From NCBI GenBank assembly GCA_903836325.1, contig CAILQE010000002.1, forward strand, positions 1 through 56,708: DNA of 56,708 nt, read 5' to 3'. Shown here piece after piece: positions 45,775-56,708 of this stretch (the stretch's first letter is position 1; every line of letters starts with the position of its first letter). This stretch comes from an uncultured Candidatus Saccharibacteria bacterium (lineage in GTDB: Bacteria; Patescibacteriota; Saccharimonadia; Saccharimonadales; UBA4665). The notes beneath the pieces are model-generated. The model had not been told where the DNA came from and did not search any database. It saw nothing but the letters and a program-made list of their open reading frames with translations. The position numbers and the translations under genes are program-made.

Positions 45775-46920
45775 TTATTCCTTGGACTTATCAGCAGTCT
45801 TCTTGGCAGGCTTGCTGTCTTCAGACTTTTCACTTTTCTTAGCAGTTTTAACTGATGCACCAGTATCCTTTAGGGATAGGGCTATCTTTCTATTTTCAGT
45901 ATCAACATCCAACACTTTGAAATCTTTAATTTCATTTAATTGGAATAGCTGTTCTGGATCAATACTTTCGTCATCGCTCATTTCTGAAACGTGAACTAAA
46001 GCTTCAACACTTGGGCTTAGTTGAACGAATGCTCCAAATGGAGTAATTCTAGTTACTTTTCCTTTTACTAATTGGCCCTTATTAAAATCTTTAACTTGTT
46101 CTAACCATGGGTCTTGGCTCATCTGCTTAAGACTTAGGCTTAATCGGTCTTTTTCGATAGCTATGATTTTAGCTTCGACTTCCTGACCAATTTTTAAGAA
46201 ATTCTTTGGGTTATCTACACGATCCCAAGATATTTCTGAAATATGAATTAATCCTTCAATTCCATCTATGTTAACGAAAGCACCGAAATCTATTACTCCG
46301 GTAATTACTCCCTTAGCAGCGTCTCCGACTTTCATTTCGGCAAACTTAGACTGAATAACATCTTTCATTGCTTCTTTTTCGGAAACAATTAGCTTGTTAT
46401 CTTTTCGACTTACATCTAGAACTCGTACTTTAAGAACTTCTCTAGTTAAAGCATTAAGCTTCTGGAGAATTTCATCTTTATCTGCTCCAGTTACACGAGG
46501 ATAATGTCCAGGTGCTAATTGAGAAACAGGTAAAAATCCTCTGATTCCTTCTAGTTCGATTAAAAGACCTCCACGATTTGCATCGTAAGGAGTAAGATCG
46601 ATAGTTTCCTGAGCTTCAAATAATCTTTGAACTTCATCCCATCCTTTATCTTTAGCAACTCGTTTCATGCTAAGTAAAGCTTGGCCGTCTTCCATGTCTG
46701 GATCAAGAACGCTAACACTTATATTAGCTCCTTCTTGAAGTTCTTGGCCGTGACCTAGTTCTCTTCGCATCACCACGCCGATACCATGAGCTCCTAAATC
46801 TATCCATACTTCGTTCTTTTTAATTGATAGTATTGTACCCTCTAAAATATCTCCGATATTTAGAGTTTTAATGTCTGAGTCTTTTAACAACTCATCCATG
46901 TTTAATAATTGTTTTGACAT
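45775..46920 (-). CDS. rpsA: 30S ribosomal protein bS1 (four S1 domains)
   Basis: 381 aa. Four S1/OB repeats lie at about 20-90, 105-175, 190-260 (KGVITGVIDFGAFVNIDGIEGLIHISEISWDRV region) and 275-345, followed by a Lys/Ser-rich tail (AKKSEKSEDSKPAKKTADKSKE). E. coli S1 has six repeats. It helps bring mRNA to the ribosome, which could matter for weak or missing Shine-Dalgarno sites seen nearby. AAGGAGG is well placed before ATG 46920. It is first in an operon with infB. Confidence 0.92.
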   Translation of the reverse strand: MSKQLLNMDELLKDSDIKTLNIGDILEGTILSIKKNEVWIDLGAHGIGVVMRRELGHGQELQEGANISVSVLDPDMEDGQALLSMKRVAKDKGWDEVQRLFEAQETIDLTPYDANRGGLLIELEGIRGFLPVSQLAPGHYPRVTGADKDEILQKLNALTREVLKVRVLDVSRKDNKLIVSEKEAMKDVIQSKFAEMKVGDAAKGVITGVIDFGAFVNIDGIEGLIHISEISWDRVDNPKNFLKIGQEVEAKIIAIEKDRLSLSLKQMSQDPWLEQVKDFNKGQLVKGKVTRITPFGAFVQLSPSVEALVHVSEMSDDESIDPEQLFQLNEIKDFKVLDVDTENRKIALSLKDTGASVKTAKKSEKSEDSKPAKKTADKSKE

Positions 46921-47006
46921 TTAAAAAATGCCTCCTTAAAAAATATTTTCTTAGATTAAAATCTACTAAATAAATAGTTGGATTTTTACACTTAAGATTA
47001 GTTAAA

Positions 47007-47035
47007 ATTATACCTTATTTTACCTTGAGAGTAAA
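47007..47035 (-). promoter_or_regulatory. Promoter of rpsA-infB
   Basis: The minus strand reads TTTACT (47035-47030), a 17-bp spacer and TATAAT (47012-47007). The -35 lies within the first copy of a direct repeat. Leader of about 80 nt to rpsA. Confidence 0.7.
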
Positions 47036-47056
47036 CATCGATCGACTGAGAGTAAA
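47026..47056. repeat. Direct repeat pair TGAGAGTAAA with 21-bp period
   Basis: TGAGAGTAAA occurs at 47026-47035 and 47047-47056, two helical turns apart, with the palindrome TCGATCGA (47038-47045) in between. One copy overlaps the rpsA -35, so it may be an operator. Confidence 0.6.
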
Positions 47057-47102
47057 TTAAAATTCTCTAAAAAAAATTATTTATTATAAAATCAGTGTAG
47101 TT

Positions 47103-47918
47103 ATGTACTTAGGAATAGATGTTGGGGGAACAAAAACTTTAATAGCCGCTTTCGATGAAAGAGGTAAAATTACTTTTGAGAAAACCTTTCATACTCCTCA
47201 GAGCTATTCTGCATTTTTAGATCAATTAAGTTTCGAGGTTAGCCCACTTGAAGTCGATAAATTTAAATCCGTCTGTGTCGGTCTACCCGCATCAGTAATA
47301 GATCGCGACAATTCAGAAGCAAAAATATTTACGAATCTAGCATGGCATAACATTAAAATTGCTCATGATCTTAGAAGAATATTCCCCTGTCCTATTTATT
47401 TTGAAAATGATGCTAAATTAGCAGGATACTACGAAGCGATAGAATTAGGAAAAAAGTACGATCGAGTTCTATACGTAACGATTAGTACAGGAATCGGATA
47501 TTCATTAATAGTAAAAGAAGAAATTAACACAGAAATTGGCGATCCAGGTGGGAGTGATATATATATTGAACGTGACGGAAAGATGATAACTTGGGAAAAT
47601 GCTACTTCAGGAAAAGCTATTGTAGAAAAATATGGAAAAAAAGCTGAGGATATCAACGATGAAGCGACTTGGCAATTAATCAGCAAAGACATTAACAAAG
47701 GTTTATTAGAACTTATAGCCATTTTGGAGCCCGATGCGGTAGTATTTGGTGGTTCAGTTGGAGAATACTTCCATAAATATTCAGAGTATCTAAGAAGCGA
47801 TTTAAATAGATATAAACTTCCTTCGCTTAAATTACCTGATTTAATAAAAGCTAAAGAAGCAGAAAAAGCTGTAGTATTTGGATGCTATTATTACTGCAAG
47901 AGAAACCCAAATGGATGA
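47103..47918 (+). CDS. ROK family sugar kinase-like protein
   Basis: 271 aa. ATP-binding phosphate 1 LGIDVGGTKT is at 3-12, and the catalytic-region equivalent FENDAKLAGYYEA near residue 100 contains the catalytic Asp. The zinc-binding Cys cluster of many ROK kinases and repressors is absent, and GDPGGSD replaces the usual GE-x-GH. There is no HTH, so it is an enzyme type rather than a repressor. It may phosphorylate glucose or another hexose. A TATAAA -10 (47085-47090) lies 12 bp before ATG. Confidence 0.8.
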   Translation: MYLGIDVGGTKTLIAAFDERGKITFEKTFHTPQSYSAFLDQLSFEVSPLEVDKFKSVCVGLPASVIDRDNSEAKIFTNLAWHNIKIAHDLRRIFPCPIYFENDAKLAGYYEAIELGKKYDRVLYVTISTGIGYSLIVKEEINTEIGDPGGSDIYIERDGKMITWENATSGKAIVEKYGKKAEDINDEATWQLISKDINKGLLELIAILEPDAVVFGGSVGEYFHKYSEYLRSDLNRYKLPSLKLPDLIKAKEAEKAVVFGCYYYCKRNPNG

Positions 47919-48372
47919 TCTAATTAATAAATTAGAGAAAAAATATTCTAAAATTAAATTTGAAGAATCAGATAAATTTTATTGGTCACCTTCTAAAGAA
48001 ATTGTTTATTACAACTCCAGCACTAAAGATATAGACTCTTCAAAATGGGCATTACTTCACGAAGTCGGACACGCCCTTCTTCAACATAAAGGCTATGATC
48101 AAGATTTTATATTACTTAGAATGGAAGTTTTAGCATGGGAAAAAGCTAAAAAAATATCTAAAAAATTTTCAGTAAAAATTGACGAAGATCATATTCAAGA
48201 TTGCTTAGACACATATAGAGATTGGATATACAAAAGAAGCTTATGTCCTAAATGTTCTACAATAAGTCTTCAAAATAATAAAGATAATAAGTATAGATGT
48301 TTCAATTGCTCTTCTGTCTGGCAAGTAACTTCATCTAAGTTTTGCCGTCCATATAGAACATTAGTTAAATAA
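47911..48372 (+). CDS. IrrE/ImmA-like zincin with C-terminal zinc ribbon
   Basis: 153 aa from ATG 47911; an upstream in-frame TTG at 47878 would add 11 residues but lies deeper in the ROK gene and has no ribosome-binding site. The zinc motif HEVGH is at 50-54 (LLHEVGHALLQH), followed by a helical region (VLAWEKAKKISKKF) as in ImmA/IrrE peptidases. The C-terminus has CPKC...CFNC, a zinc ribbon. ImmA-type proteins often cleave repressors. Its start overlaps the ROK stop by 8 bp (ATGGATGA). The target is unknown. Confidence 0.78.
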   Translation: MDDLINKLEKKYSKIKFEESDKFYWSPSKEIVYYNSSTKDIDSSKWALLHEVGHALLQHKGYDQDFILLRMEVLAWEKAKKISKKFSVKIDEDHIQDCLDTYRDWIYKRSLCPKCSTISLQNNKDNKYRCFNCSSVWQVTSSKFCRPYRTLVK

Positions 48373-48404
48373 AAAACCGGGATACTCGCAGTAATCCCGG
48401 TTTT
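48373..48404. terminator. Bidirectional terminator
   Basis: An 11-bp perfect stem AAAACCGGGAT (48373-48383) / ATCCCGGTTTT (48394-48404) has A/T tracts on both sides and lies between the convergent zincin and KGG genes. Confidence 0.85.
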
Positions 48405-48422
48405 GTAATTACCTAAAATTAA

Positions 48423-48620
48423 TTAAGCAATAGTTTTGGTTCGACGAGAAATTCGTCCACCTTTAGCTCCAGCAGCTCTTGCTAAATCTCGATTAGCAAA
48501 GAAACCACCAGTTCGTCCTAATTTTCCACCTTTAGAACCTATTTTAGCGTAAAAATCAGCACCATACTTCTTCTTATTAGTAGCAGCTGCTGCTTGTCCG
48601 CCTTGTTTTGTTCCGGCCAT
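48423..48620 (-). CDS. KGG-repeat stress protein (GsiB-like)
   Basis: 65 aa, very basic and Gly-rich. It contains the repeats SKGGKLGRTGGFF and AKGGRISRRT, matching the KGG/stress-induced hydrophilic protein family (PF10685) found in GsiB and in many CPR genomes. The family is disordered and thought to protect macromolecules under stress. It is preceded by GGGAGG 8 bp from ATG 48620, a strong promoter, and an early terminator hairpin in the leader, suggesting tight control of a highly expressed gene. Confidence 0.85.
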   Translation of the reverse strand: MAGTKQGGQAAAATNKKKYGADFYAKIGSKGGKLGRTGGFFANRDLARAAGAKGGRISRRTKTIA

Positions 48621-48652
48621 ATAAAGTCCTCCCTTATATTTAGTTATTTCGT

Positions 48653-48692
48653 AAAAATAAAAAGAGAGTCATCAAAAAAGATAACCCTCTTT
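48653..48692 (-). terminator. Attenuator-like hairpin in the KGG leader
   Basis: The minus strand has a 13-bp stem AAAGAGGGTTATC / GATGACTCTCTTT with two G-U pairs and a U-rich loop (48692-48661), followed by TTTATTTT. It lies about 13 nt after the predicted start of the KGG transcript and before its ribosome-binding site. Confidence 0.7.
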
Positions 48693-48711
48693 CCTCTTAC
48701 GAATTAGATAT

Positions 48712-48740
48712 ATAATAACACGCTACTGTTTATAAGTCAA
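48712..48740 (-). promoter_or_regulatory. Promoter of the KGG gene
   Basis: The minus strand reads TTGACT (48740-48735), a 17-bp spacer and TATTAT (48717-48712). The two hexamers and the spacing are identical to those of the 23S promoter at 52382-52410. Confidence 0.8.
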
Positions 48741-48765
48741 TAGTGCTAAAGCATAGATTTAGTCT

Positions 48766-48797
48766 AAAAAGAAAAACAGTCTCCTTTTTGGAGACTG
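48766..48797 (-). terminator. Terminator of the 23S-5S unit
   Basis: A perfect 8-bp stem CAGTCTCC/GGAGACTG with an AAAAA loop is followed on the minus strand by TTTTTCTTTTT, about 11 bp after 5S rRNA. Confidence 0.88.
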
Positions 48798-48807
48798 CTT
48801 TTATAAA

Positions 48808-48919
48808 TTGGCACCGTGCTATTTTCCCAGGGGTGAACCCCAAGTATTGTAACCGCTACGAGGCTTAACTGCTGTGTTCGGAATGGGAACAGGTGTTTCC
48901 CTCGTGCTATGGGCACCAA
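48808..48919 (-). rRNA. rrf: 5S ribosomal RNA
   Basis: About 112 nt. The ends TTGGTGCC and GGTGCCAA pair as helix I, and the internal CCGAACACAGCAGTTAAGCC block is the conserved 5S loop B/C region. It lies 180 bp after 23S on the same strand and is followed directly by a strong terminator. Confidence 0.93.
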
Positions 48920-49098
48920 GTAGGATCTTGTTTATACAAACAAAACCCTGTTGTTGTCCATAATCTGATATAAATATATTACTTTAAGTGATAATTTTAC
49001 TTTGACAAACGAACGCATTAATAATGACCAATGACCAGTCAAAATGCTACTTCTCACCAAAACTCATGTTAGATTTAAAACCATACATGGGTTTTGGT

Positions 49099-52084
<2,986 letters not shown>

Positions 52085-52113
52085 ACGATTAGTATGTATT
52101 AAACATACTCAAA

Positions 52114-52140
52114 GTGCAATTTGACTGGTCGTTGGTGATT
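52114..52140 (-). other. 23S processing stem, 5' arm (3' arm at 49024-49047)
   Basis: The leader sequence AATCACCAACGACCAGTCAAATTGC is complementary to the trailer after 23S (reverse complement ATGACCAATGACCAGTCAAAATGC at 49024-49047) with few mismatches. This is a typical long helix cut by RNase III. Confidence 0.7.
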
Positions 52141-52160
52141 ACCAACAGCCGTTTGTCTTA

Positions 52161-52217
52161 AATTGCTTATCTCTAATATTTTCAATTATTTTCTAATTGC
52201 TTATCTCTAATATTTTC
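52161..52217. repeat. Two exact 23-bp direct repeats in the 23S leader
   Basis: A 23-bp unit starting AATTGCTTATCTCTAATATT occurs at 52161-52183 and again at 52195-52217, 34-bp period, in the leader between the 23S promoter and 23S. It is probably a recent local duplication. Confidence 0.75.
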
Positions 52218-52241
52218 TTAAAATATTATATTTATTCAAAT

Positions 52242-52250
52242 TGTTAAGTT
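52242..52250 (-). promoter_or_regulatory. boxA-like antitermination element of the 23S leader
   Basis: The minus strand reads AACTTAACAATTT, close to the boxA consensus TGCTCTTTAACA and to the element in the 16S leader. Confidence 0.4.
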
Positions 52251-52305
52251 TCTAAACCGAAGGACTTAGCTAAATTAAATGAAAATCAATTAATTTGGCC
52301 CCGCC

Positions 52306-52371
52306 CTTGAGTTTACGATTATGGCTTAATTTGGGGTTACTTTCCCGTTTAAGACTTTACCTAAACTCAAG
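52306..52371 (-). other. Inverted repeat at the 5' end of the 23S leader RNA
   Basis: CTTGAGTTTA (52306-52315) and TAAACTCAAG (52362-52371) form a perfect 10-bp stem closing the first 66 nt of the predicted 23S leader. Confidence 0.5.
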
Positions 52372-52381
52372 TTGTCAAACA

Positions 52382-52410
52382 ATAATATCAATTTTAACAG
52401 ATATAGTCAA
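52382..52410 (-). promoter_or_regulatory. Promoter of the 23S-5S unit
   Basis: The minus strand reads TTGACT (52410-52405), a 17-bp spacer and TATTAT (52387-52382). It points toward 23S from within the 16S-23S spacer. Confidence 0.78.
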
Positions 52411-52509
52411 TACTCCTATGATGTCTTTGTTGCAACAGTTTGGATACTAATAACGAACGAAATACGAATTTATATTAGGATCAATTTATAAACATTTTAC
52501 ACTCTACTC

Positions 52510-52538
52510 TTGTCTGATTGATGTTTTTTCGGTAAAAT
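52510..52538 (+). promoter_or_regulatory. Promoter of the inverted tRNA-Ala/tRNA-Ile unit
   Basis: TTGTCT at 52510-52515, a 17-bp spacer and TAAAAT at 52533-52538 on the plus strand, with the predicted start about 17 bp before tRNA-Ala. Confidence 0.75.
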
Positions 52539-52561
52539 ACATCGGTAGTTATTTATAACTT

Positions 52562-52638
52562 GGGGCATTAGCTCAGTTGGCTAGAGCGCCTGCTTTGCAA
52601 GCAGGAGGTCATCGGTTCGAGCCCGATATGCTCCACCA
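52562..52638 (+). tRNA. tRNA-Ala (TGC)
   Basis: 77 nt including an encoded CCA. The acceptor stem GGGGCAT/ATGCTCC has one G-U pair, the anticodon loop is CTTTGCAAG with TGC, and the T-arm reads TCGGTTCGAGCCCGA. It lies in the 16S-23S spacer but on the strand opposite to the rRNA genes. Confidence 0.97.
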
Positions 52639-52658
52639 CCATTTAGATAACTATACAA

Positions 52659-52735
52659 GGGCGATTAGCTCAGTTGGTTAGAGCGCGTCACTGATAATGA
52701 CGAGGTCGGAGGTTCGAGTCCCTCATCGCCCACCA
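52659..52735 (+). tRNA. tRNA-Ile (GAT)
   Basis: 77 nt including an encoded CCA. The acceptor stem GGGCGAT/ATCGCCC is perfect, the anticodon loop CTGATAA carries GAT, the T-arm reads GAGGTTCGAGTCCCTC, and the discriminator is A. It is 20 bp after tRNA-Ala on the plus strand, opposite to 16S and 23S. Its ACCA end is complementary to the TGGT of the ileS T-box-like leader. Confidence 0.97.
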
Positions 52736-52752
52736 TTTATATAAAGACTTAA

Positions 52753-52779
52753 ATCCATCAATCTTAGATGGATTTTTTT
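52753..52779 (+). terminator. Terminator of the tRNA unit
   Basis: A perfect 7-bp stem ATCCATC (52753-52759) / GATGGAT (52767-52773), extended by A-T pairs, is followed by TTTTTTTA on the plus strand, 18 bp after tRNA-Ile. Confidence 0.82.
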
Positions 52780-52800
52780 ATTACACAAAAAATTAAGATC

Positions 52801-52835
52801 AAATAAAAAAGCTCCACTGATTAACAGAAGAGCTT
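52801..52835 (-). terminator. Terminator of the 16S unit
   Basis: The minus strand has AAGCTCTTCTG-TTAAT-CAGTGGAGCTT (52835-52809), an 11-bp stem with one mismatch and one G-U pair, followed by TTTTTTATTT. It lies just past the 16S processing stem. Confidence 0.78.
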
Positions 52836-52841
52836 CTTCTT

Positions 52842-52866
52842 AACAACTTATGTAGTGCAACAACGT
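52842..52866 (-). other. 16S processing stem, 3' arm (5' arm at 54514-54539)
   Basis: AACAACTTATGTAGTGCAACAACGT (plus strand) matches the leader AACAATTTATGTAGTGCAATCAACGT (minus strand) with two differences, so leader and trailer RNA pair over about 25 bp around 16S, the RNase III substrate. It contains the boxA-like sequence of the leader. Confidence 0.8.
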
Positions 52867-53004
52867 TAGAACGTATATTCAGTGACTGAATTATCGACTG
52901 AGTTTTCAGCTTATAATAAGTTGTCAGTACTGATAAAAAACAACTTATCGATATCGACCTAGCTCACCAATGATTGCTCATTAGTTGCTAGTTTATCTCC
53001 CTAG

Positions 53005-54476
<1,472 letters not shown>

Positions 54477-54535
54477 GAATTTGTTCTCTTATAAAACAAT
54501 TCAAAATGAACTGACGTTGATTGCACTACATAAAT

Positions 54536-54546
54536 TGTTAAAGGTC
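54536..54546 (-). promoter_or_regulatory. boxA-like element of the 16S leader
   Basis: The minus strand reads GACCTTTAACAATTTATG, closely matching the E. coli rrn boxA (TGCTCTTTAACAATTTAT) that recruits NusB/S10 for antitermination. Confidence 0.65.
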
Positions 54547-54595
54547 AAAATTTTTCTAGGAGTATCTAAACGACCTCCTGAAAGACTCCGTTTAT

Positions 54596-54623
54596 TCTAT
54601 ATTAAATATGGCAAAAATGTCAA
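54596..54623 (-). promoter_or_regulatory. Promoter of 16S rRNA
   Basis: The minus strand reads TTGACA (54623-54618), a 16-bp spacer and TATAGA (54601-54596; TATAGAAT context), 18 bp after the gyrA stop. There is no clear terminator after gyrA. Confidence 0.8.
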
Positions 54624-54641
54624 CACTTATTACCAATTATC

Positions 54642-56708
54642 TTATAGTTCTTCGATTTCTTCGTCATTTTTATCAATTAATGTCAGTGAGACTACTTCAT
54701 CTCCATCATTAATTCTCATGATTCTAACACCTTGAGTAGCTCTTCCTAACTGAGGAATATCCTTCAATCCAAGTCTAATAGCCTGTCCCTGTTGTGAAAT
54801 TATCAGAACTTCTTGATTGTCTTCTTTTCCTAGGGTTTTAACTCCAACCAATTGACCAGTTTTTGTATTAACAACAGCTGATCTAATTCCAACTCCACCT
54901 CGTGAGTGTGCTGTAAATTGAGATATTTTTGTTCGCTTACCGTATCCATATTTACTAATTACAAATATATCTGAGTTTTCTTCAACGATATCCATTCCAA
55001 TGACGTGATCATCTTTTCGTAGTCTTATTCCTCTAACACCTCTACTAACCCTTCCCATAGGCCGTGCGTCCTTCTCATGGAATCTTATTGCCTGACCTTG
55101 GGAGGTAGAAATTACTACTTCATTGCTACCATTTGTCATTCTTATCCATTTAAGCTCATCGCCTTCGTCTAGATTTATAGCTATAAGACCAGAGCTTCTT
55201 ACGTTTGCATATTGTTCAAATGGAGTCTTTTTTACTACACCCTTAACCGTACACATGATTAGATTGGCTGCTTGATCAGTCTTATTGATATTTAGAACAG
55301 AGCTAACAACCTCTTCTGGCTGTAACTGCAGTAAGTTTACTAATGCAACACCTTTTGCGCTTAGCAATGTAGATGGAAGTTCGTAGGTCTTCATTCTAAA
55401 GACTCTACCCTTATTGGTAAAGAATAGTAAGAAGTCATGAGTAGAAGCATTAACAACATGCTCTATGTTGTCTTCTTCTCTTGTAACCATTCCTCTTCTT
55501 CCTTTTCCACCTCTTCCTTGTTTCTTGTAGTCAACAATAGATGTTCTCTTGATGTAATTAGCGGCGGTAAGAGTAACTACTACCTGTTCGTCTGCGATTA
55601 GGTCTTCGTCGCTTAATTTTCCAAGTTCAGAATTCACAACTTTAGTTCTTCTCTCGTCAGCATACGTCTTCTTAACTTCTTCTAGTTCATCTTTAATAAT
55701 CTGTAAAATCTTAGTTTCATCAGCAAGAATGGCTTCTAGTTCAGCTACCAACTTTAGAAGATCGGCTAATTCATTCTCTATATCTTTTCGGTCTAGGCCA
55801 GTAAGTCTTCTTAACTGCATAGCTAGGATAGCTCTACATTGTATCTCGGTTAATTTAAACTCTTTTATTAGGTTTGCTAGTGCTTCATCATAGGTCTCGG
55901 ACGCTCTAATTGTTGCAATTACTGCATCAATGTTATCTAAAGCTATCTTAAGACCTTCGAGTATATGCGCTCTCTCTTTTGCCTTCCTTAATTCATACTC
56001 GGTTCTTCTTCGAACAACTACTTGTCGATGTTTAATGTGCTCTTTGATGATGTCCTGTAGTCCAAGTATTCTTGGTTGGATGCCATCTATAAGAGCTAGC
56101 ATGTTGAAATGGAAAGTAGATTGAAGTGGAGTTAGTTTGAATAATTGATTTAATAACTTGTTAGCAAAAGCATCTTTCTTAAGATCTATTACTATTTTTA
56201 CATCACCTCTAGAACTTTCGTCTCTAATATCTGATATGCCTACAATTTTCTTGTCGTGTACTAAATCCGCAATCTTAGTAATCAAGGATTCTTTGTTTAA
56301 GCTATAAGGGATCTCAGTAATAACAATCTGATCTCTTTTCTTTCCTTCACCACTTACAACTTCTGCAACACCTCTAGTTACAACTCCACCCCTACCTGTT
56401 GCGTATGCAGTTTTTATGGATTCTTTACCATATATAACTCCTCCTGTTGGGAAGTCAGGTCCTTTAACGAATTCAAGTAAATCATCTAGGACTGCATTTT
56501 CATTATTAATCTGGAAAATAGTAGCATCAATAATCTCGCCTAGATTATGTGGCGGGATATTTGTGGCCATACCAACTGCAATACCTAGCTGTCCGTTTAA
56601 AAGTAGATTAGGAACTTTTGCCGGTAGAACCACAGGTTCCTGAAGTCTACCGTCGTAGTTTTCTCTAAAATCAACAGTTTCTTTATCTATATCAACAAGC
56701 AACTCTTC
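54642..56708 (-). CDS. gyrA: DNA gyrase subunit A, C-terminal part
   Basis: Cut by the right edge; the open frame continues past 56708 and about 689 aa are visible. The first visible part (ETVDFRENYDGRLQEPVVLP) corresponds to about residue 145 of E. coli GyrA, so the catalytic Tyr is outside the window. The GyrA box QGRGGKG near visible residue 400 and the following six-bladed pinwheel (repeats such as GRVFRMKTYELP, GYGKRTKISQF) identify gyrase rather than ParC. It introduces negative supercoils with GyrB. 16S rRNA follows immediately. Confidence 0.96.
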   Translation of the reverse strand, partial: EELLVDIDKETVDFRENYDGRLQEPVVLPAKVPNLLLNGQLGIAVGMATNIPPHNLGEIIDATIFQINNENAVLDDLLEFVKGPDFPTGGVIYGKESIKTAYATGRGGVVTRGVAEVVSGEGKKRDQIVITEIPYSLNKESLITKIADLVHDKKIVGISDIRDESSRGDVKIVIDLKKDAFANKLLNQLFKLTPLQSTFHFNMLALIDGIQPRILGLQDIIKEHIKHRQVVVRRRTEYELRKAKERAHILEGLKIALDNIDAVIATIRASETYDEALANLIKEFKLTEIQCRAILAMQLRRLTGLDRKDIENELADLLKLVAELEAILADETKILQIIKDELEEVKKTYADERRTKVVNSELGKLSDEDLIADEQVVVTLTAANYIKRTSIVDYKKQGRGGKGRRGMVTREEDNIEHVVNASTHDFLLFFTNKGRVFRMKTYELPSTLLSAKGVALVNLLQLQPEEVVSSVLNINKTDQAANLIMCTVKGVVKKTPFEQYANVRSSGLIAINLDEGDELKWIRMTNGSNEVVISTSQGQAIRFHEKDARPMGRVSRGVRGIRLRKDDHVIGMDIVEENSDIFVISKYGYGKRTKISQFTAHSRGGVGIRSAVVNTKTGQLVGVKTLGKEDNQEVLIISQQGQAIRLGLKDIPQLGRATQGVRIMRINDGDEVVSLTLIDKNDEEIEEL

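Overview
The window looks like the chromosome of a Candidatus Saccharibacteria (TM7, Patescibacteria/CPR) organism. The evidence is in the sequence. The 16S rRNA carries the stretch CAATTCCTTTATGTTTTA (plus-strand sense), which I recall as most of the TM7-905 probe site, and has U instead of C at E. coli position 912. Base composition is AT-rich, genes are packed with 0-60 bp gaps, and many proteins are compact versions of their families (ProRS, EF-Ts, IF-2, adenylate kinase). RF2 is present and TGA is used as an ordinary stop, so the code is standard; this argues against the Gracilibacteria/Absconditabacteria, which reassign UGA.

Layout. (1) 1-7033, minus strand: secA, an M16 peptidase, prfB, ftsE, ftsX and the start of a coiled-coil cell-wall hydrolase, a secretion and septal wall-splitting cluster. 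(2) 7095-19744, minus strand: hpf, serS, a PD-(D/E)XK nuclease, a HAD phosphatase, a zincin, lysS, msrA, an FMN reductase, msrB, greA, proS, a CPBP protease, a site-2 protease, frr, tsf, rpsB. (3) 19882-22201, plus strand: rpmE-prfA-prmC. (4) 22288-27014: a membrane protein plus LCP glycopolymer ligase, lepB, and parB/parA placed tail to tail. (5) 27015-27600: a gene-free stretch with a candidate small RNA that has its own promoter and terminator. (6) 27601-34792: rplU, ileS behind a T-box-like leader, a cysteine-less thioredoxin-fold protein, the B12-dependent ribonucleotide reductase and its repressor nrdR. (7) 35035-39703: ftsA-ftsZ, map, adk, yqeY, rpsU. (8) 40171-48620: priA, def-fmt, infB, rpsA, a ROK kinase with an IrrE-like zincin, and a KGG-repeat protein behind an attenuator-like hairpin. 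(9) 48766-54623: the rRNA locus. (10) 54642-end: gyrA, cut by the window edge. Because gyrA and rRNA genes often lie near oriC and most genes point left, the replication origin probably lies to the right of the window.

The most unusual region is the rRNA locus. 16S, 23S and 5S lie on the minus strand in the usual order, but the two spacer tRNAs (Ala-TGC, Ile-GAT) lie on the PLUS strand with their own -35/-10 promoter and intrinsic terminator. The 16S gene has its own terminator just after its processing stem. The 23S-5S pair has its own strong promoter inside the spacer. What looks like one classical operon therefore reads as three independent transcription units. Other leads are the T-box-like leader of ileS, the candidate sRNA upstream of parA, the early terminator in front of the KGG gene, an NrdR-box match, and repeated near-leaderless gene starts on the plus strand. 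No CRISPR array, insertion sequence, prophage or defence island was seen.
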